A DNA stretch of 16,030 nucleotides from Peptococcaceae bacterium UBA2264 (GTDB lineage Bacteria > Bacillota > Desulfitobacteriia > Desulfitobacteriales > Desulfitobacteriaceae): the NCBI GenBank assembly GCA_002347475.1, contig DDXI01000056.1:1-16030 (forward strand), in the 5' to 3' direction. Under the pieces are notes generated by a model. That model had not been told where the DNA came from and did not search any database. It saw only the letters and a program-made list of their open reading frames with translations. The position numbers were made by a program, and so were the translations under genes. Shown here piece by piece: positions 5,161 through 12,310 of this stretch (within the stretch, counting starts at the first letter, position 1; every line of letters starts with the position of its first letter).

Positions 5161-6461
5161 CGGATACTTAGAATTACAGCCCCTGTCAGGACAACAACAA
5201 CCAGAATCAGCATCACCTGCAAGAGCCAGGAATTCCTTTCCGTCCAGGGCCGGATGTCTTTAAACTGAAAAGCCTCATTTCCTTCAGCCGGACCCAGGTT
5301 TACCTGGGGCAATTTATTGTAATCCAGATTTTCCTTAAACTTTTGCACGTCATAGACTGCTGCTTTGATCTGACTACTGTTCCAATACAAGTAATAAGCT
5401 TTGGCCGGATCGACAGAAAAAAGCAAGGCCGGATTGACTCCGCGAATCTTGATCTCCCCGATATCCAGAGGAGGATTATCCTGGTTAAATATTTTCAGCC
5501 GGAGATAGCGCGACTCTGTATTGAATCTGAGTTTAAGCTGCTGAGCAGTCAGATTGTCCAGCCGGTAGGAGTAGATTTCACCGGAGCTTAACAGATTCCA
5601 GTCTTTTTTGTCGGCGCTGGCGTAAACTTCTATTGTCCTGTTAAAATTTTGGGCATTTGTGGAAATCTCCAGTTCCCTGCTGGGAAAATGAGCAGACAAA
5701 TCAAAGGTAAATTCCTGAATACCCTCCCGGCTGGCATCCTGACTAAGCTCATAGGGTCTTTCCTTCAGAGCTGCGGCCCTGATTGTTTGGTTAACATAGC
5801 TCAGCTGCGCACCTTCAAGCTGAAAACTACCCTTGCCTTCATTTATAACGGTTACCCGCAGATAAGCATAATTGGTAGGCGTCAGATTTACTTCCAGATG
5901 CCTGCTTTTCTTTTCCTCTGACAGATCAAAAATCGTACTGTTGGCGGCCAGAGTCACCCAGGCCTGCTGATCCCGGCTGCCTTCAACCATAACCCGGCGG
6001 ATAAAGTTCTGGCTGGAACTGATCAAAGCAACCTGATCGACCCACTTTTCCTGCGGAATTTTCAGTTCAAAAACCAAATTATCCTGGTTATCCAAGGCCC
6101 GATTCAAGAGCTCTGCCTGCTCATATTTCAGAGCCGGGGTAAGGTCCGCATCAGTTAAAAGGGCATAGGGAATTTCTTCTTCAGCGCTGAAGATACGCAG
6201 ATCCGTCAGGCCGGACTGGGTCTGGCTCAGCACTTCATCCGGCAGATCCAGAAGTACGTAGCCGGAAGATGCGGTCCCCAGCTCAATCCTGGCCCGGCTG
6301 CGGAGATCACTGACTGCACCCCAAGCCCGAAGCGGTAATAAAGCAGGCCAAAGCATGGCCAAGCAAACGATGAGGGTGAATGAATAAACCCCGGCCGATT
6401 TGATAATATTTTTAGTTACAGTGATGATAGTGATGCTATCAGCGGTTTTACTGGCTTTCAT
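5124..6461 (-). CDS. DUF3999 envelope protein
   Basis: This 445-residue protein matches the DUF3999 type: an N-terminal membrane segment or uncleaved signal (about 25-46, ending LRAWGA), a long extracytoplasmic part made of beta-rich discoidin-like segments (for example the repeated NRTIEVYASADKKDW and RVMVEGSRDQQAW style strands), and a C-terminal transmembrane helix (about 411-433) followed by a short basic tail. I chose the ATG at 6461 because AGGAGG lies 8 bases upstream; the ATG at 6467 is only 2 bases from it. It overlaps the end of the DUF2339 gene by 14 bases, so the pair is translationally coupled. DUF3999 and DUF2339 genes are often neighbours; their function is unknown, probably in the cell envelope. 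Its C-terminus has been altered by a 19-bp tandem repeat. Confidence 0.82.
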   Translation of the reverse strand: MKASKTADSITIITVTKNIIKSAGVYSFTLIVCLAMLWPALLPLRAWGAVSDLRSRARIELGTASSGYVLLDLPDEVLSQTQSGLTDLRIFSAEEEIPYALLTDADLTPALKYEQAELLNRALDNQDNLVFELKIPQEKWVDQVALISSSQNFIRRVMVEGSRDQQAWVTLAANSTIFDLSEEKKSRHLEVNLTPTNYAYLRVTVINEGKGSFQLEGAQLSYVNQTIRAAALKERPYELSQDASREGIQEFTFDLSAHFPSRELEISTNAQNFNRTIEVYASADKKDWNLLSSGEIYSYRLDNLTAQQLKLRFNTESRYLRLKIFNQDNPPLDIGEIKIRGVNPALLFSVDPAKAYYLYWNSSQIKAAVYDVQKFKENLDYNKLPQVNLGPAEGNEAFQFKDIRPWTERNSWLLQVMLILVVVVLTGAVILSIRKITADRQNKSR

Positions 6462-8250
6462 CTTCATTTCCTCCTATAATCAGGTCTTTGTAACGGTGAT
6501 AGAGCCAGGAGACCGCCAGCAGAATCACGCCTAATCCTACGAAAGACATGATGCGGTTCGGGGTGGTAAGATTCGATAAATCAAAGAAAAATACCTTCAG
6601 GATCACCAGACAGAGAAAGGCCAGGCCAAACAAACGGATACCTTTCAAACGGCGCCAGAATCCCAGCACAACCAGCAAGGCAGCATGCAAACCCCAAACA
6701 AGAGAAAGGACCAGATTTTGCGAATTCAGAGCCGGATATCCTTCCCTGAATTGCTGCAGGCTCCGGAGATAATCGTAATAGGCCTCAATCTCCAAAGTCA
6801 AGAAGACTACAATCAGCAGATTAAGGATAATCTGAAAAGCGAGCATCAGGGAGTTATTCCAGGATGTCCCGGGATCCCGGTAACGGTAATAAAGCCATAA
6901 GATAAAAGCCAGAGCCAGGATCACGGCCAGATAGGCAACCGCCCCTTTATTCAAAAAGATCCAAGCTTCGTTCCCGCTTATTGCAAAGGGCTGTGTGAAT
7001 AACGAAAATATAGTGATTGCCAGGATAATTAAGCCAGCCAGAGGAATTTTACCGGCATTGAGTTTCAGACTAAGATAAAAAACAATGACAGCTTCAACTG
7101 CCCAGGCCATCGAAATCCAGTACTCGTCCAGCTGCAAGGGAATTGCTATGGTAATGAAACCCGCAGCAATAGCCAGGAGTGTCAGACTCAGTTTCCTGGT
7201 TCCGGCATAGCGCTTATAGACAAATAATCCCAGTAACAAATACACAAGGCCCAGAAAGACGGCCCAATAGCCGATCCACTCCCTGATATGAGGATTTAGC
7301 AGATTATAGGACAAGGCAAAATAAGCAGCGGCATTAAGCAGGATCAGGCTGATATCCGCCCAAAGAAAACTCTCCCGGGAACGAATATTCCTGGTAAAAG
7401 AGACACCCAGATAAATCAGAAAAAACAGAGTCAGATAAGCAAAGGATAAAGTGTCAAAGCTCCGCCAATAATCCGGCGTCTGAATTGAGCTCAAGCCAGC
7501 CAAATATGTAATATAGGTAAAGAAAAAGGTCAGATAGTTGAAGAGAGGCCATTTTTTAAAATAGGCTATCAGAAGAACACCGGCATCCAATATGGCGACA
7601 TAAGTATAGAGAATTATATGATTGGTTTGCCCGCTGCTCAATAAGAACGGAGTGGCAAAGCCGCCGACTATACCAATGATCCCGATGGTCCTGGAATCAT
7701 AGCGGACCGCCAGCAAGGAAGCGGCCAGGGTAATCAGAATCATCATTATAAAGGCAACCGGCTGGGAAATCAGATCATAGAAGATAAAAGCAGCATAGAT
7801 CGAAAAATAGAGAATCGCTATTCCGCCGCCGCTGAATCCCTGGCCGTAGATATGAAATTTTCGCCGTTGAAAATATTCTCCGGCCCCCAGCAAACCCAGA
7901 CCAGATATAATTCCTATAACAATTCTTCCTAATTCTCCAATCAGGTCGTTATCGAAAGACCATTTGAGAAAAAAGACGACAGCCAGCATGATAGCCAAAA
8001 TCCCCAAGCGATTAAACCAGGTTCCGGCCAGTTTTTCTTCGCTCATTTGCAATGAAGAGGACTTCTTTTTAAGAGGAGAAGGCTTTCCCAGTCTTGGCGG
8101 CAAAGGTCTTGGCTCTAGTTTGGGAGATTCTGCCGCAGCCTGCGGTGGCAAGACCGTCTCCGCGGTAACAGCGGCTTGCTTTTCCAGCAGGGCAACCCTT
8201 TCTTTCAGCTGCTCAATTTCAGTTTCTAAGGCTTTAAATTGCTCGTCCAT
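6448..8250 (-). CDS. DUF2339 polytopic membrane protein
   Basis: This 600-residue protein starts with a short coiled coil (residues 1-25, MDEQFKALETEIEQLKERVA), then a Pro/Lys-rich cytoplasmic linker (about 33-68), then a segment with many hydrophobic helices from about residue 80 to 590, roughly 15 or more transmembrane spans. The motif AGTWFNRLGILAIMLAVVFFLKW followed by a GRI-x-G-x-xxG glycine pattern is typical of DUF2339. The start at 8250 follows GGGGGAAT. The usual family length is several hundred residues or more, so it looks complete. It heads a two-gene unit with the DUF3999 gene. The function is unknown; transport or envelope assembly is a guess from topology. Confidence 0.85.
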   Translation of the reverse strand: MDEQFKALETEIEQLKERVALLEKQAAVTAETVLPPQAAAESPKLEPRPLPPRLGKPSPLKKKSSSLQMSEEKLAGTWFNRLGILAIMLAVVFFLKWSFDNDLIGELGRIVIGIISGLGLLGAGEYFQRRKFHIYGQGFSGGGIAILYFSIYAAFIFYDLISQPVAFIMMILITLAASLLAVRYDSRTIGIIGIVGGFATPFLLSSGQTNHIILYTYVAILDAGVLLIAYFKKWPLFNYLTFFFTYITYLAGLSSIQTPDYWRSFDTLSFAYLTLFFLIYLGVSFTRNIRSRESFLWADISLILLNAAAYFALSYNLLNPHIREWIGYWAVFLGLVYLLLGLFVYKRYAGTRKLSLTLLAIAAGFITIAIPLQLDEYWISMAWAVEAVIVFYLSLKLNAGKIPLAGLIILAITIFSLFTQPFAISGNEAWIFLNKGAVAYLAVILALAFILWLYYRYRDPGTSWNNSLMLAFQIILNLLIVVFLTLEIEAYYDYLRSLQQFREGYPALNSQNLVLSLVWGLHAALLVVLGFWRRLKGIRLFGLAFLCLVILKVFFFDLSNLTTPNRIMSFVGLGVILLAVSWLYHRYKDLIIGGNEDESQ

Positions 8251-8460
8251 TTTATTCCCCCATTCTTACTAAACCTGGCGCCTGGCTAATTGTTTTATTT
8301 GGTTCTTCCTGACGAAACTCTGTCCCGCTATATATCTGAATATTCTCCTATGTTTTCTCTGATCCCATAATATCTTTCTCCCCCCATAGGCTCAGTGCCG
8401 GGATAGATATAGGTAAATTGCGGTAACCCAGATACTATGGGATAAGCAATTGTAATCATT
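8251..8460 (-). promoter_or_regulatory. Structured leader of the DUF2339-DUF3999 unit
   Basis: From the predicted start near 8459 to the ATG at 8250 there are about 200 noncoding bases. ATCCCATAATATCT (8363-8376) and AGATACTATGGGAT (8431-8444) are inverted with 13 of 14 matches. On the RNA, the same CCCATAG (8437-8443) can pair instead with CTATGGG in 8382-8390. Such exclusive pairings are what a regulatory leader would show. I do not recognise a riboswitch family; GGGTTACCG only superficially resembles the end of cyclic-di-GMP-I aptamers. Confidence 0.4.
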
Positions 8461-8465
8461 TTCTA

Positions 8466-8494
8466 ATTATAATCCTATACCCTTGGTTGTGTAA
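8466..8494 (-). promoter_or_regulatory. Promoter of the DUF2339-DUF3999 unit
   Basis: TTACAC (8489-8494), a 17-base spacer and a perfect TATAAT (8466-8471) on the minus strand. Confidence 0.65.
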
Positions 8495-8504
8495 CGAATA
8501 AATT

Positions 8505-8536
8505 GTCGTATTCTGTATAAGTCGTACTCTGTATAA
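8505..8536. repeat. 16-bp tandem repeat upstream of the DUF2339 promoter
   Basis: GTCGTATTCTGTATAA (8505-8520) and GTCGTACTCTGTATAA (8521-8536) differ at one base. They lie at about -46 to -77 relative to the predicted start, where a transcription activator would bind. Confidence 0.85.
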
Positions 8537-8544
8537 AAGGAAAT

Positions 8545-8586
8545 TTAGGCACCGATCTTGATTGGTAAATATTGCCTGATGCCTAA
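8545..8586. repeat. Interrupted inverted repeat
   Basis: TTAGGCA (8545-8551) and TGCCTAA (8580-8586). On the minus strand it is followed by AATTTCCTTTTAT, so it might be a second weak terminator. Confidence 0.4.
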
Positions 8587-8636
8587 GCTGCCTGTGTTAA
8601 TCATGATAAGCAGCATAATTATCGTGTAAAACATTA

Positions 8637-8672
8637 TAAGCAAAGGGGTACTCTCCGGTATCCCTTTGCTTA
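8637..8672 (-). terminator. Terminator after the small-gene pair
   Basis: TAAGCAAAGGG (8637-8647) and CCCTTTGCTTA (8662-8672) pair perfectly over 11 bases, with four more inner pairs (one G-U). On the minus strand TATAATGTTTTA follows. It lies 32 bases after the stop of the 84-residue gene. The plus strand side (TATATTTTCT) could also terminate. Confidence 0.75.
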
Positions 8673-8703
8673 TATTTTCTGTGAGTCTGTTTTCTGCGTT
8701 TGT

Positions 8704-8958
8704 TTAAATAGCCGATAAAATCCTCAAGGAGGCATCGAGAGCAGACTTATATTCCGGCGGCAAGTCCCGGACTTTCTCACGCACTTCACTAAAGGCCTTG
8801 CGGTAGGCCTCCAGAGCTTGTGCCTCCCCGGTAAAACAGGCGTCAGCAAATTCATTCAAATACTTTGCTTCTTCAAGATGACCATTTTGATAAAGATAAT
8901 CATAAAGCGGGAGTGCAAATTTCATAACATCTTCACTATTTTTAATAATGAATGCCAT
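8704..8958 (-). CDS. Small helical protein of unknown function
   Basis: 84 residues, beginning MAFIIKNSEDVMKF. I chose the ATG at 8958 because GGGGAGG lies 8 bases upstream; the GTG at 8967 overlaps that site. The sequence is almost entirely amphipathic helix, soluble, with no signal peptide or transmembrane segment, and one cysteine in ADACFTGEAQ. I recognise no domain. It follows the 37-residue membrane peptide gene by 23 bases and is followed by a terminator, so the two form one unit. The good ribosome binding site and codon pattern support a real gene. Confidence 0.72.
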   Translation of the reverse strand: MAFIIKNSEDVMKFALPLYDYLYQNGHLEEAKYLNEFADACFTGEAQALEAYRKAFSEVREKVRDLPPEYKSALDASLRILSAI

Positions 8959-8981
8959 TGTACCCACCTCCCCAAAACATT

Positions 8982-9095
8982 TTATTTTTTATCCTTCATT
9001 TGTCCAATACCCCAGAAAAGGACACCAAGTCCCATTAGGAAAAAGCCAATACCTATAGGGCCAGACCAAAATAGTGCTACAAATATTTCTCCCAT
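8982..9095 (-). CDS. Small hydrophobic membrane peptide, 37 residues
   Basis: MGEIFVALFWSGPIGIGFFL opens a peptide that is hydrophobic from residue 4 to 31 with a central Gly-Pro, then ends in a polar QMKDKK tail. It is one long or two short membrane segments with a cytoplasmic basic end. The ATG at 9095 has GGAGGGG 4 bases upstream; the open frame back to 9197 runs through the promoter. It resembles other tiny membrane proteins but I recognise no family. First gene of the unit with the 84-residue protein. Confidence 0.65.
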   Translation of the reverse strand: MGEIFVALFWSGPIGIGFFLMGLGVLFWGIGQMKDKK

Positions 9096-9168
9096 AATTC
9101 CCCTCCATCCACTTGATTTCTTAGAAAGTAAAATTATCAGTGAATTATTTCCATAGCTTTCTATCCTT

Positions 9169-9197
9169 AGAGTACACACTGTGTCTGATAAAGTCAA
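9169..9197 (-). promoter_or_regulatory. Possible promoter of the small-gene pair
   Basis: TTGACT (9192-9197), 17-base spacer, TACTCT (9169-9174). The -35 is good and the -10 poor. Confidence 0.4.
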
Positions 9198-9220
9198 TTG
9201 AAGACTGAGCCACTCGCTGA

Positions 9221-9298
9221 TTATATATTCAACGTATTTACCAAACCCCTGTCTACGGCTTTACCTGCGAACTCTGCAAGTGCGTAATAAAGCTCCAT
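9221..9298 (-). CDS. Possible 25-residue microprotein
   Basis: An ATG at 9298 with AGGAG 8 bases upstream opens MELYYALAEFAGKAVDRGLV and five more residues before TAA at 9221-9223. It lies in the otherwise empty 9198-9401 gap. No promoter is clear and there is no recognised family; it could equally be a remnant of a lost gene. Confidence 0.25.
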   Translation of the reverse strand: MELYYALAEFAGKAVDRGLVNTLNI

Positions 9299-9401
9299 GA
9301 GCATTACTCCTGAAAGCCTAATCCTGCTTTAATACTACCAAATGAAGCTTCCATAGTATACCGGACGATTCAGGTTCACCTTTAGCACAGCTTATTAACC
9401 T

Positions 9402-9440
9402 CAAAAATAAAAGCAAGCGCTCCAAACGCGAAACACTTGC
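9402..9440 (-). terminator. Terminator of tRNA-Ser(CGA)
   Basis: On the minus strand GCAAGTG and CGCTTGC form a 7-bp stem (one G-U), followed by TTTTATTTTT. Confidence 0.8.
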
Positions 9441-9456
9441 TATCATGACATTAATA

Positions 9457-9545
9457 TGGCGGAGAAGGTGGGATTCGAACCCACGTGCCCTTGCGGACAA
9501 CCGCATTTCGAGTGCGGCGCGTTACAGCCTCTTCGCTACTTCTCC
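9457..9545 (-). tRNA. tRNA-Ser (anticodon CGA)
   Basis: 89 bases with encoded CCA. Acceptor GGAGAAG/CTTCTCC, anticodon stem CCGCA/TGCGG with loop CTCGAAA, long variable arm (TGTCC/GGGCA), and T arm GTGGG/CCCAC are all intact. The D arm is unusual, with a 3-bp GCG/CGC stem and an AGAGGCTGTAA loop instead of the common GGCTGAG type. The 3' GCCA is proper. It sits 45 bases after a half-length tRNA-Ser remnant of different sequence. Confidence 0.95.
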
Positions 9546-9590
9546 AAGATTACACTATTTTTGTATTATTTTTTCGGCAGATTCACATTA

Positions 9591-9630
9591 TTTCGAGTCG
9601 AGCGCCTTCGACCAACTCAGCCATCTCTCC
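9591..9630 (-). pseudogene. 5' half of a second tRNA-Ser(CGA), truncated at the anticodon loop
   Basis: The minus strand reads GGAGAGATGGCTGAGTTGGT at its 5' end, then the rest of a canonical tRNA-Ser D arm, anticodon stem 5' strand CTCGA and loop CTCGAAA. After the loop the sequence becomes unrelated AT-rich DNA; the expected TCGAG stem strand, variable arm, T arm and acceptor 3' strand are missing. The cut is exactly at the anticodon loop, the motif shared with the intact tRNA next to it. Confidence 0.88.
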
Positions 9631-9635
9631 CTGTG

Positions 9636-9659
9636 AAAAATACGCTGAATGAATCAGCG
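9636..9659 (-). terminator. tadA terminator overlapping its stop codon
   Basis: CGCTGA and TCAGCG form a 6-bp stem around 5 bases on the minus strand, followed by TATTTTTC. The TGA stop is part of the first arm. Confidence 0.7.
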
Positions 9660-10100
9660 CAATCTAACAAAAAATTCTTTTAGAATCTGAGCACATTCTT
9701 CTTCCAGGATTCCGGCAACTACTTCCACCCGGTGATTCCACTTGTTGACATCAAGTACATTCATCACCGAGCCGACGGCTCCGCCTTTAGAATCAGCGGC
9801 CCCAAAAATCAGTTTTTGCAGACGGGCCTGGATCAGGGCACCGGCACACATGGGGCAAGGTTCCAGGGTCACATATAAGGTCGCCTCAGACAAACGCCAG
9901 CTGCCCACATACCGGGCTGCTCTCTGCAGGGCCAGGATCTCAGCATGGGCGGTAGGATCCTGTCTTTGTTCTTTTTCATTATGGGCTAAGGCTATGGCCT
10001 TATCTTTATGAACAACAACAGCTCCAATGGGCACTTCGCCTTGGGCAAAAGCAATCCGGGCTTGCTGTAAAGCCAATATCATCCAGTCCTGGTGAAGCAT
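9654..10100 (-). CDS. tadA: tRNA adenosine(34) deaminase
   Basis: TadA deaminates adenosine 34 to inosine in tRNA-Arg(ACG). The 148-residue protein has the zinc-dependent cytidine-deaminase signature: HAE (H52-E54, zinc ligand and proton shuttle) and PCPMC (C82, C85 as zinc ligands). The IGAVVV and AHNEKEQRQDPTAHAE segments are typical, and length matches the family. I chose the ATG at 10100, with GAGGG 5 bases before; an ATG 12 bases upstream has no ribosome binding site. It is flanked by tRNA genes on both sides and probably shares the tRNA promoter at 10330-10358. Confidence 0.96.
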   Translation of the reverse strand: MLHQDWMILALQQARIAFAQGEVPIGAVVVHKDKAIALAHNEKEQRQDPTAHAEILALQRAARYVGSWRLSEATLYVTLEPCPMCAGALIQARLQKLIFGAADSKGGAVGSVMNVLDVNKWNHRVEVVAGILEEECAQILKEFFVRLR

Positions 10101-10118
10101 ATTTTCCCTCATAGATAA

Positions 10119-10198
10119 TGGTGGCCCCGGGAGGACTCGAACCCCCGCAATGACAGGGTTTAGGAAACCCCCGCTCTATCCACCTGAGCTACGGAGCC
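10119..10198 (-). tRNA. tRNA-Arg (anticodon CCU)
   Basis: 80 bases with encoded CCA. Acceptor GGCTCCG/CGGGGCC, D stem GCTC/GAGC, anticodon stem GGGGT/ACCCT with loop TTCCTAA, and T stem GGGGG/CCTCC are complete. The variable loop is slightly long at 8 bases. Confidence 0.95.
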
Positions 10199-10207
10199 AA
10201 AGAAATA

Positions 10208-10297
10208 TGGCGGAGGGGGTGGGATTCGAACCCACGGACCCCTTACGAAGTCACTGGTTTTCAAGACCAGCTCCTTAAACCGCTCGGACACCCCTCC
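10208..10297 (-). tRNA. tRNA-Ser (anticodon UGA)
   Basis: 90 bases with encoded CCA. Acceptor GGAGGGG/CCCCTCC, anticodon loop CTTGAAA on a CTGGT/ACCAG stem, long serine-type variable arm and T arm GTGGG/CCCAC. It lies 9 bases before tRNA-Arg on the same transcript. Confidence 0.96.
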
Positions 10298-10329
10298 GTC
10301 TTATACAACCTAACAAAAGGCTGAAATTT

Positions 10330-10358
10330 AGTATACCATAATCTTATTCTAATAACAA
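10330..10358 (-). promoter_or_regulatory. Promoter of the tRNA-Ser/tRNA-Arg/tadA unit
   Basis: TTGTTA (10353-10358), 17-base spacer, TATACT (10330-10335) preceded by TGG, an extended -10. Confidence 0.7.
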
Positions 10359-10361
10359 CAT

Positions 10362-10386
10362 AATTGTTTCAGAACAAGAAACAATT
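10362..10386 (-). terminator. Terminator-like hairpin after serS
   Basis: AATTGTTTC and GAAACAATT pair perfectly over 9 bases around 7 bases, followed on the minus strand by ATGTTGTTATT. AT-rich with a broken U-tract, so moderate. Confidence 0.55.
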
Positions 10387-10410
10387 ACTTGCTTTCGCAG
10401 ATCCTGGCCT

Positions 10411-11676
10411 TCAGCCGATATATTCGACACCCATGTAAGGCTGCAAGGCCTTGGGAACCCTGATTCGGCCATCGCTTTCCTGGTAGTTTTCCATGATGGC
10501 GGCCACCGTCCGGCCCACGGCCAGACCACTGCCATTCAAGGTATGGAGATATTCCGGTTTCCCTTTGGGTTCCCGGCGGAAACGGATACTGGCCCGCCGG
10601 GCCTGAAAATCTTCAAAATTACTGCAGGAGGAAATCTCCCGGTAAGTATTGACACTGGGCAGCCAGACTTCCAGATCATAGGTCTTGGAAGAGCTGAAAC
10701 CTAAATCCCCGGTAGAAAGAACCACTTTCCGGTAGGGCAGCTCCAAATCCTGCAGGATGCTTTCTGCATCCAGAGTCAATGATTCCAATTCAGCATAGGA
10801 ATTTTCCGGCAGGCAGAATTTGACCAGTTCCACCTTGTTAAACTGATGCTGGCGAATCAAACCGCGGGTATCCCGACCGGCTGAGCCCGCTTCGGACCGG
10901 AAACAGGCACTGTAGGCACAATGATGGATCGGCAAATCCTGGGCATCCAGGATCTCTTCCCGGTAAAGATTAGTTACCGGCACCTCAGCTGTGGGGATCA
11001 AAAAAAGATCTGTCCCCGCTATCTTAAAAGCATCTTCCTCAAATTTGGGCAGCTGGCCTGTTCCGGTCATAGAATTACGGTTAACCAGATAAGGCGGCAG
11101 AATCTCCACATAACTTTTGGCTGTATGTTTGTCCAGCATAAAGGTGATCACAGATCTCTCCAGTTTAGCCCCTAAGCCTTTATAAAAAGTAAAGCGGGCC
11201 CCGGTTACTTTCCCGGCGCGAGCGAAATCCAAAATCCCCAGCTTTTCTCCCAGGTCATAATGGGCTTGAGGCTCAAAATCGAATACTCTGGGTGTACCCC
11301 AGGCCAGGACTTCCAGATTGGCACTATCATCTTGGCCCACGGGAACAGATTCATGGGGAATATTGGGTATTTCGTAAAGTACCGCTTCTATTTTCTGATC
11401 GATGGCCGTCAGTATTTCTTCCAGATTTTTGATAGACTGGCCGACTGCCCGCATCTCCAGAATCAAACTCTCGGCATCTTCTTTGTTCTTTTTGCGCCGG
11501 CCTACTTCTTCGGAAACAGAATTACGCTGGGCTTTAAGGTTTTCCACCTCAAAAAGCACCTTCCGCCGTTCTTCTTCCTGAAGCAGAAATTCATCCAGAT
11601 TGAGTGCCGACTGCCGTTTTTCCAAAGCTGCTTTGATCACATCGGGATTATTACGTACAAATTTTAAATCTAACAC
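10411..11676 (-). CDS. serS: Serine-tRNA ligase
   Basis: This class II aminoacyl-tRNA synthetase charges tRNA-Ser; two of its substrates are encoded just downstream. The 421-residue protein has the normal layout: N-terminal antiparallel coiled-coil arm (about 28-100) that grips the long variable arm, then the catalytic core with PTAEVPVTNLY, the motif 2 segment ACFRSEAGSAGRDTRGLIRQ, EISSCSNFEDFQARR, and motif 3 GLAVGRTVAAIMENYQ. The start is GTG 11676, with GGGGGG 7 bases upstream. Only 44 bases separate it from pdxT, so there is no room for the T-box leader that often controls serS in Firmicutes; it is likely cotranscribed with pdxST or uses a promoter within pdxT. Confidence 0.97.
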   Translation of the reverse strand: MLDLKFVRNNPDVIKAALEKRQSALNLDEFLLQEEERRKVLFEVENLKAQRNSVSEEVGRRKKNKEDAESLILEMRAVGQSIKNLEEILTAIDQKIEAVLYEIPNIPHESVPVGQDDSANLEVLAWGTPRVFDFEPQAHYDLGEKLGILDFARAGKVTGARFTFYKGLGAKLERSVITFMLDKHTAKSYVEILPPYLVNRNSMTGTGQLPKFEEDAFKIAGTDLFLIPTAEVPVTNLYREEILDAQDLPIHHCAYSACFRSEAGSAGRDTRGLIRQHQFNKVELVKFCLPENSYAELESLTLDAESILQDLELPYRKVVLSTGDLGFSSSKTYDLEVWLPSVNTYREISSCSNFEDFQARRASIRFRREPKGKPEYLHTLNGSGLAVGRTVAAIMENYQESDGRIRVPKALQPYMGVEYIG

Positions 11677-11720
11677 AACGTAACCCCCCTATTTCTATTC
11701 CTACTATCTACAAGAAAAGT

Positions 11721-12308
11721 TTAATTACCACAATTTTCTTCAACTATCTTTAAAAAGTACTGGTGTACCCGCTCATCTGAGGTAAGTTCCGGGTGAAAAG
11801 CACTGGCCAGCAAATTTCCCTGTCTGACAAAAACAATTCTGTCTTCATAGACAGCCAGGATTTCCACCTCAGGGCCAGTTTCCTGAACAAAAGGAGCTCG
11901 GATAAAAACAGCCCGCACCGGTTGGGACCCAAGTGCCGGTATATCCAGATCCGCTTCAAAGCTGGCAATTTGACGCCCGAAAGCATTGCGTTTAGCGGTC
12001 ATATCCATCAAGCCCAAGTTGTACTGCTCACTGTCTTCCACCCGTTTGCTCAGCAGGATCATACCGGCGCAGGTTCCAAAAACAGGCAGCCCGGCTGCAG
12101 CCAGCTCCTTGATTTTTTCCCCCAGAGCGGCAAACTGCAGAAGTTTGCCTATGGCTGTGCTCTCTCCCCCAGGCAGGATCAAACCCTGGATACCTGCCAG
12201 ATCTGCGGCTGTACGTACTTCAATAACTTCACAACCCAATTGTTCCAAAACCAGACGGTGTTCCCTGAAGGCTCCCTGCAGAGCCAGGACACCGATGCGT
12301 TTTCTCAT
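11721..12308 (-). CDS. pdxT: Pyridoxal 5'-phosphate synthase glutaminase subunit
   Basis: PdxT releases ammonia from glutamine and channels it to PdxS for vitamin B6 synthesis by the deoxyxylulose-independent route. The 195-residue class I amidotransferase fold shows LQGAFREH, PGGES (46-50, glutamine site), the nucleophile in FGTCAGM (C80), and the triad HPE (H172, E174). Length is normal. It starts 2 bases after the pdxS stop, so translation is coupled and the two subunits are made together. Confidence 0.97.
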   Translation of the reverse strand: MRKRIGVLALQGAFREHRLVLEQLGCEVIEVRTAADLAGIQGLILPGGESTAIGKLLQFAALGEKIKELAAAGLPVFGTCAGMILLSKRVEDSEQYNLGLMDMTAKRNAFGRQIASFEADLDIPALGSQPVRAVFIRAPFVQETGPEVEILAVYEDRIVFVRQGNLLASAFHPELTSDERVHQYFLKIVEENCGN

Positions 12309-12310
12309 TC

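Noticed and set aside
8400..8444. Cyclic-di-GMP-I riboswitch upstream of the DUF2339 gene
   Set aside because: Only the short GGGTTACCG resembles the class; the conserved CACGCACAGGGCAAACC-type core is missing.
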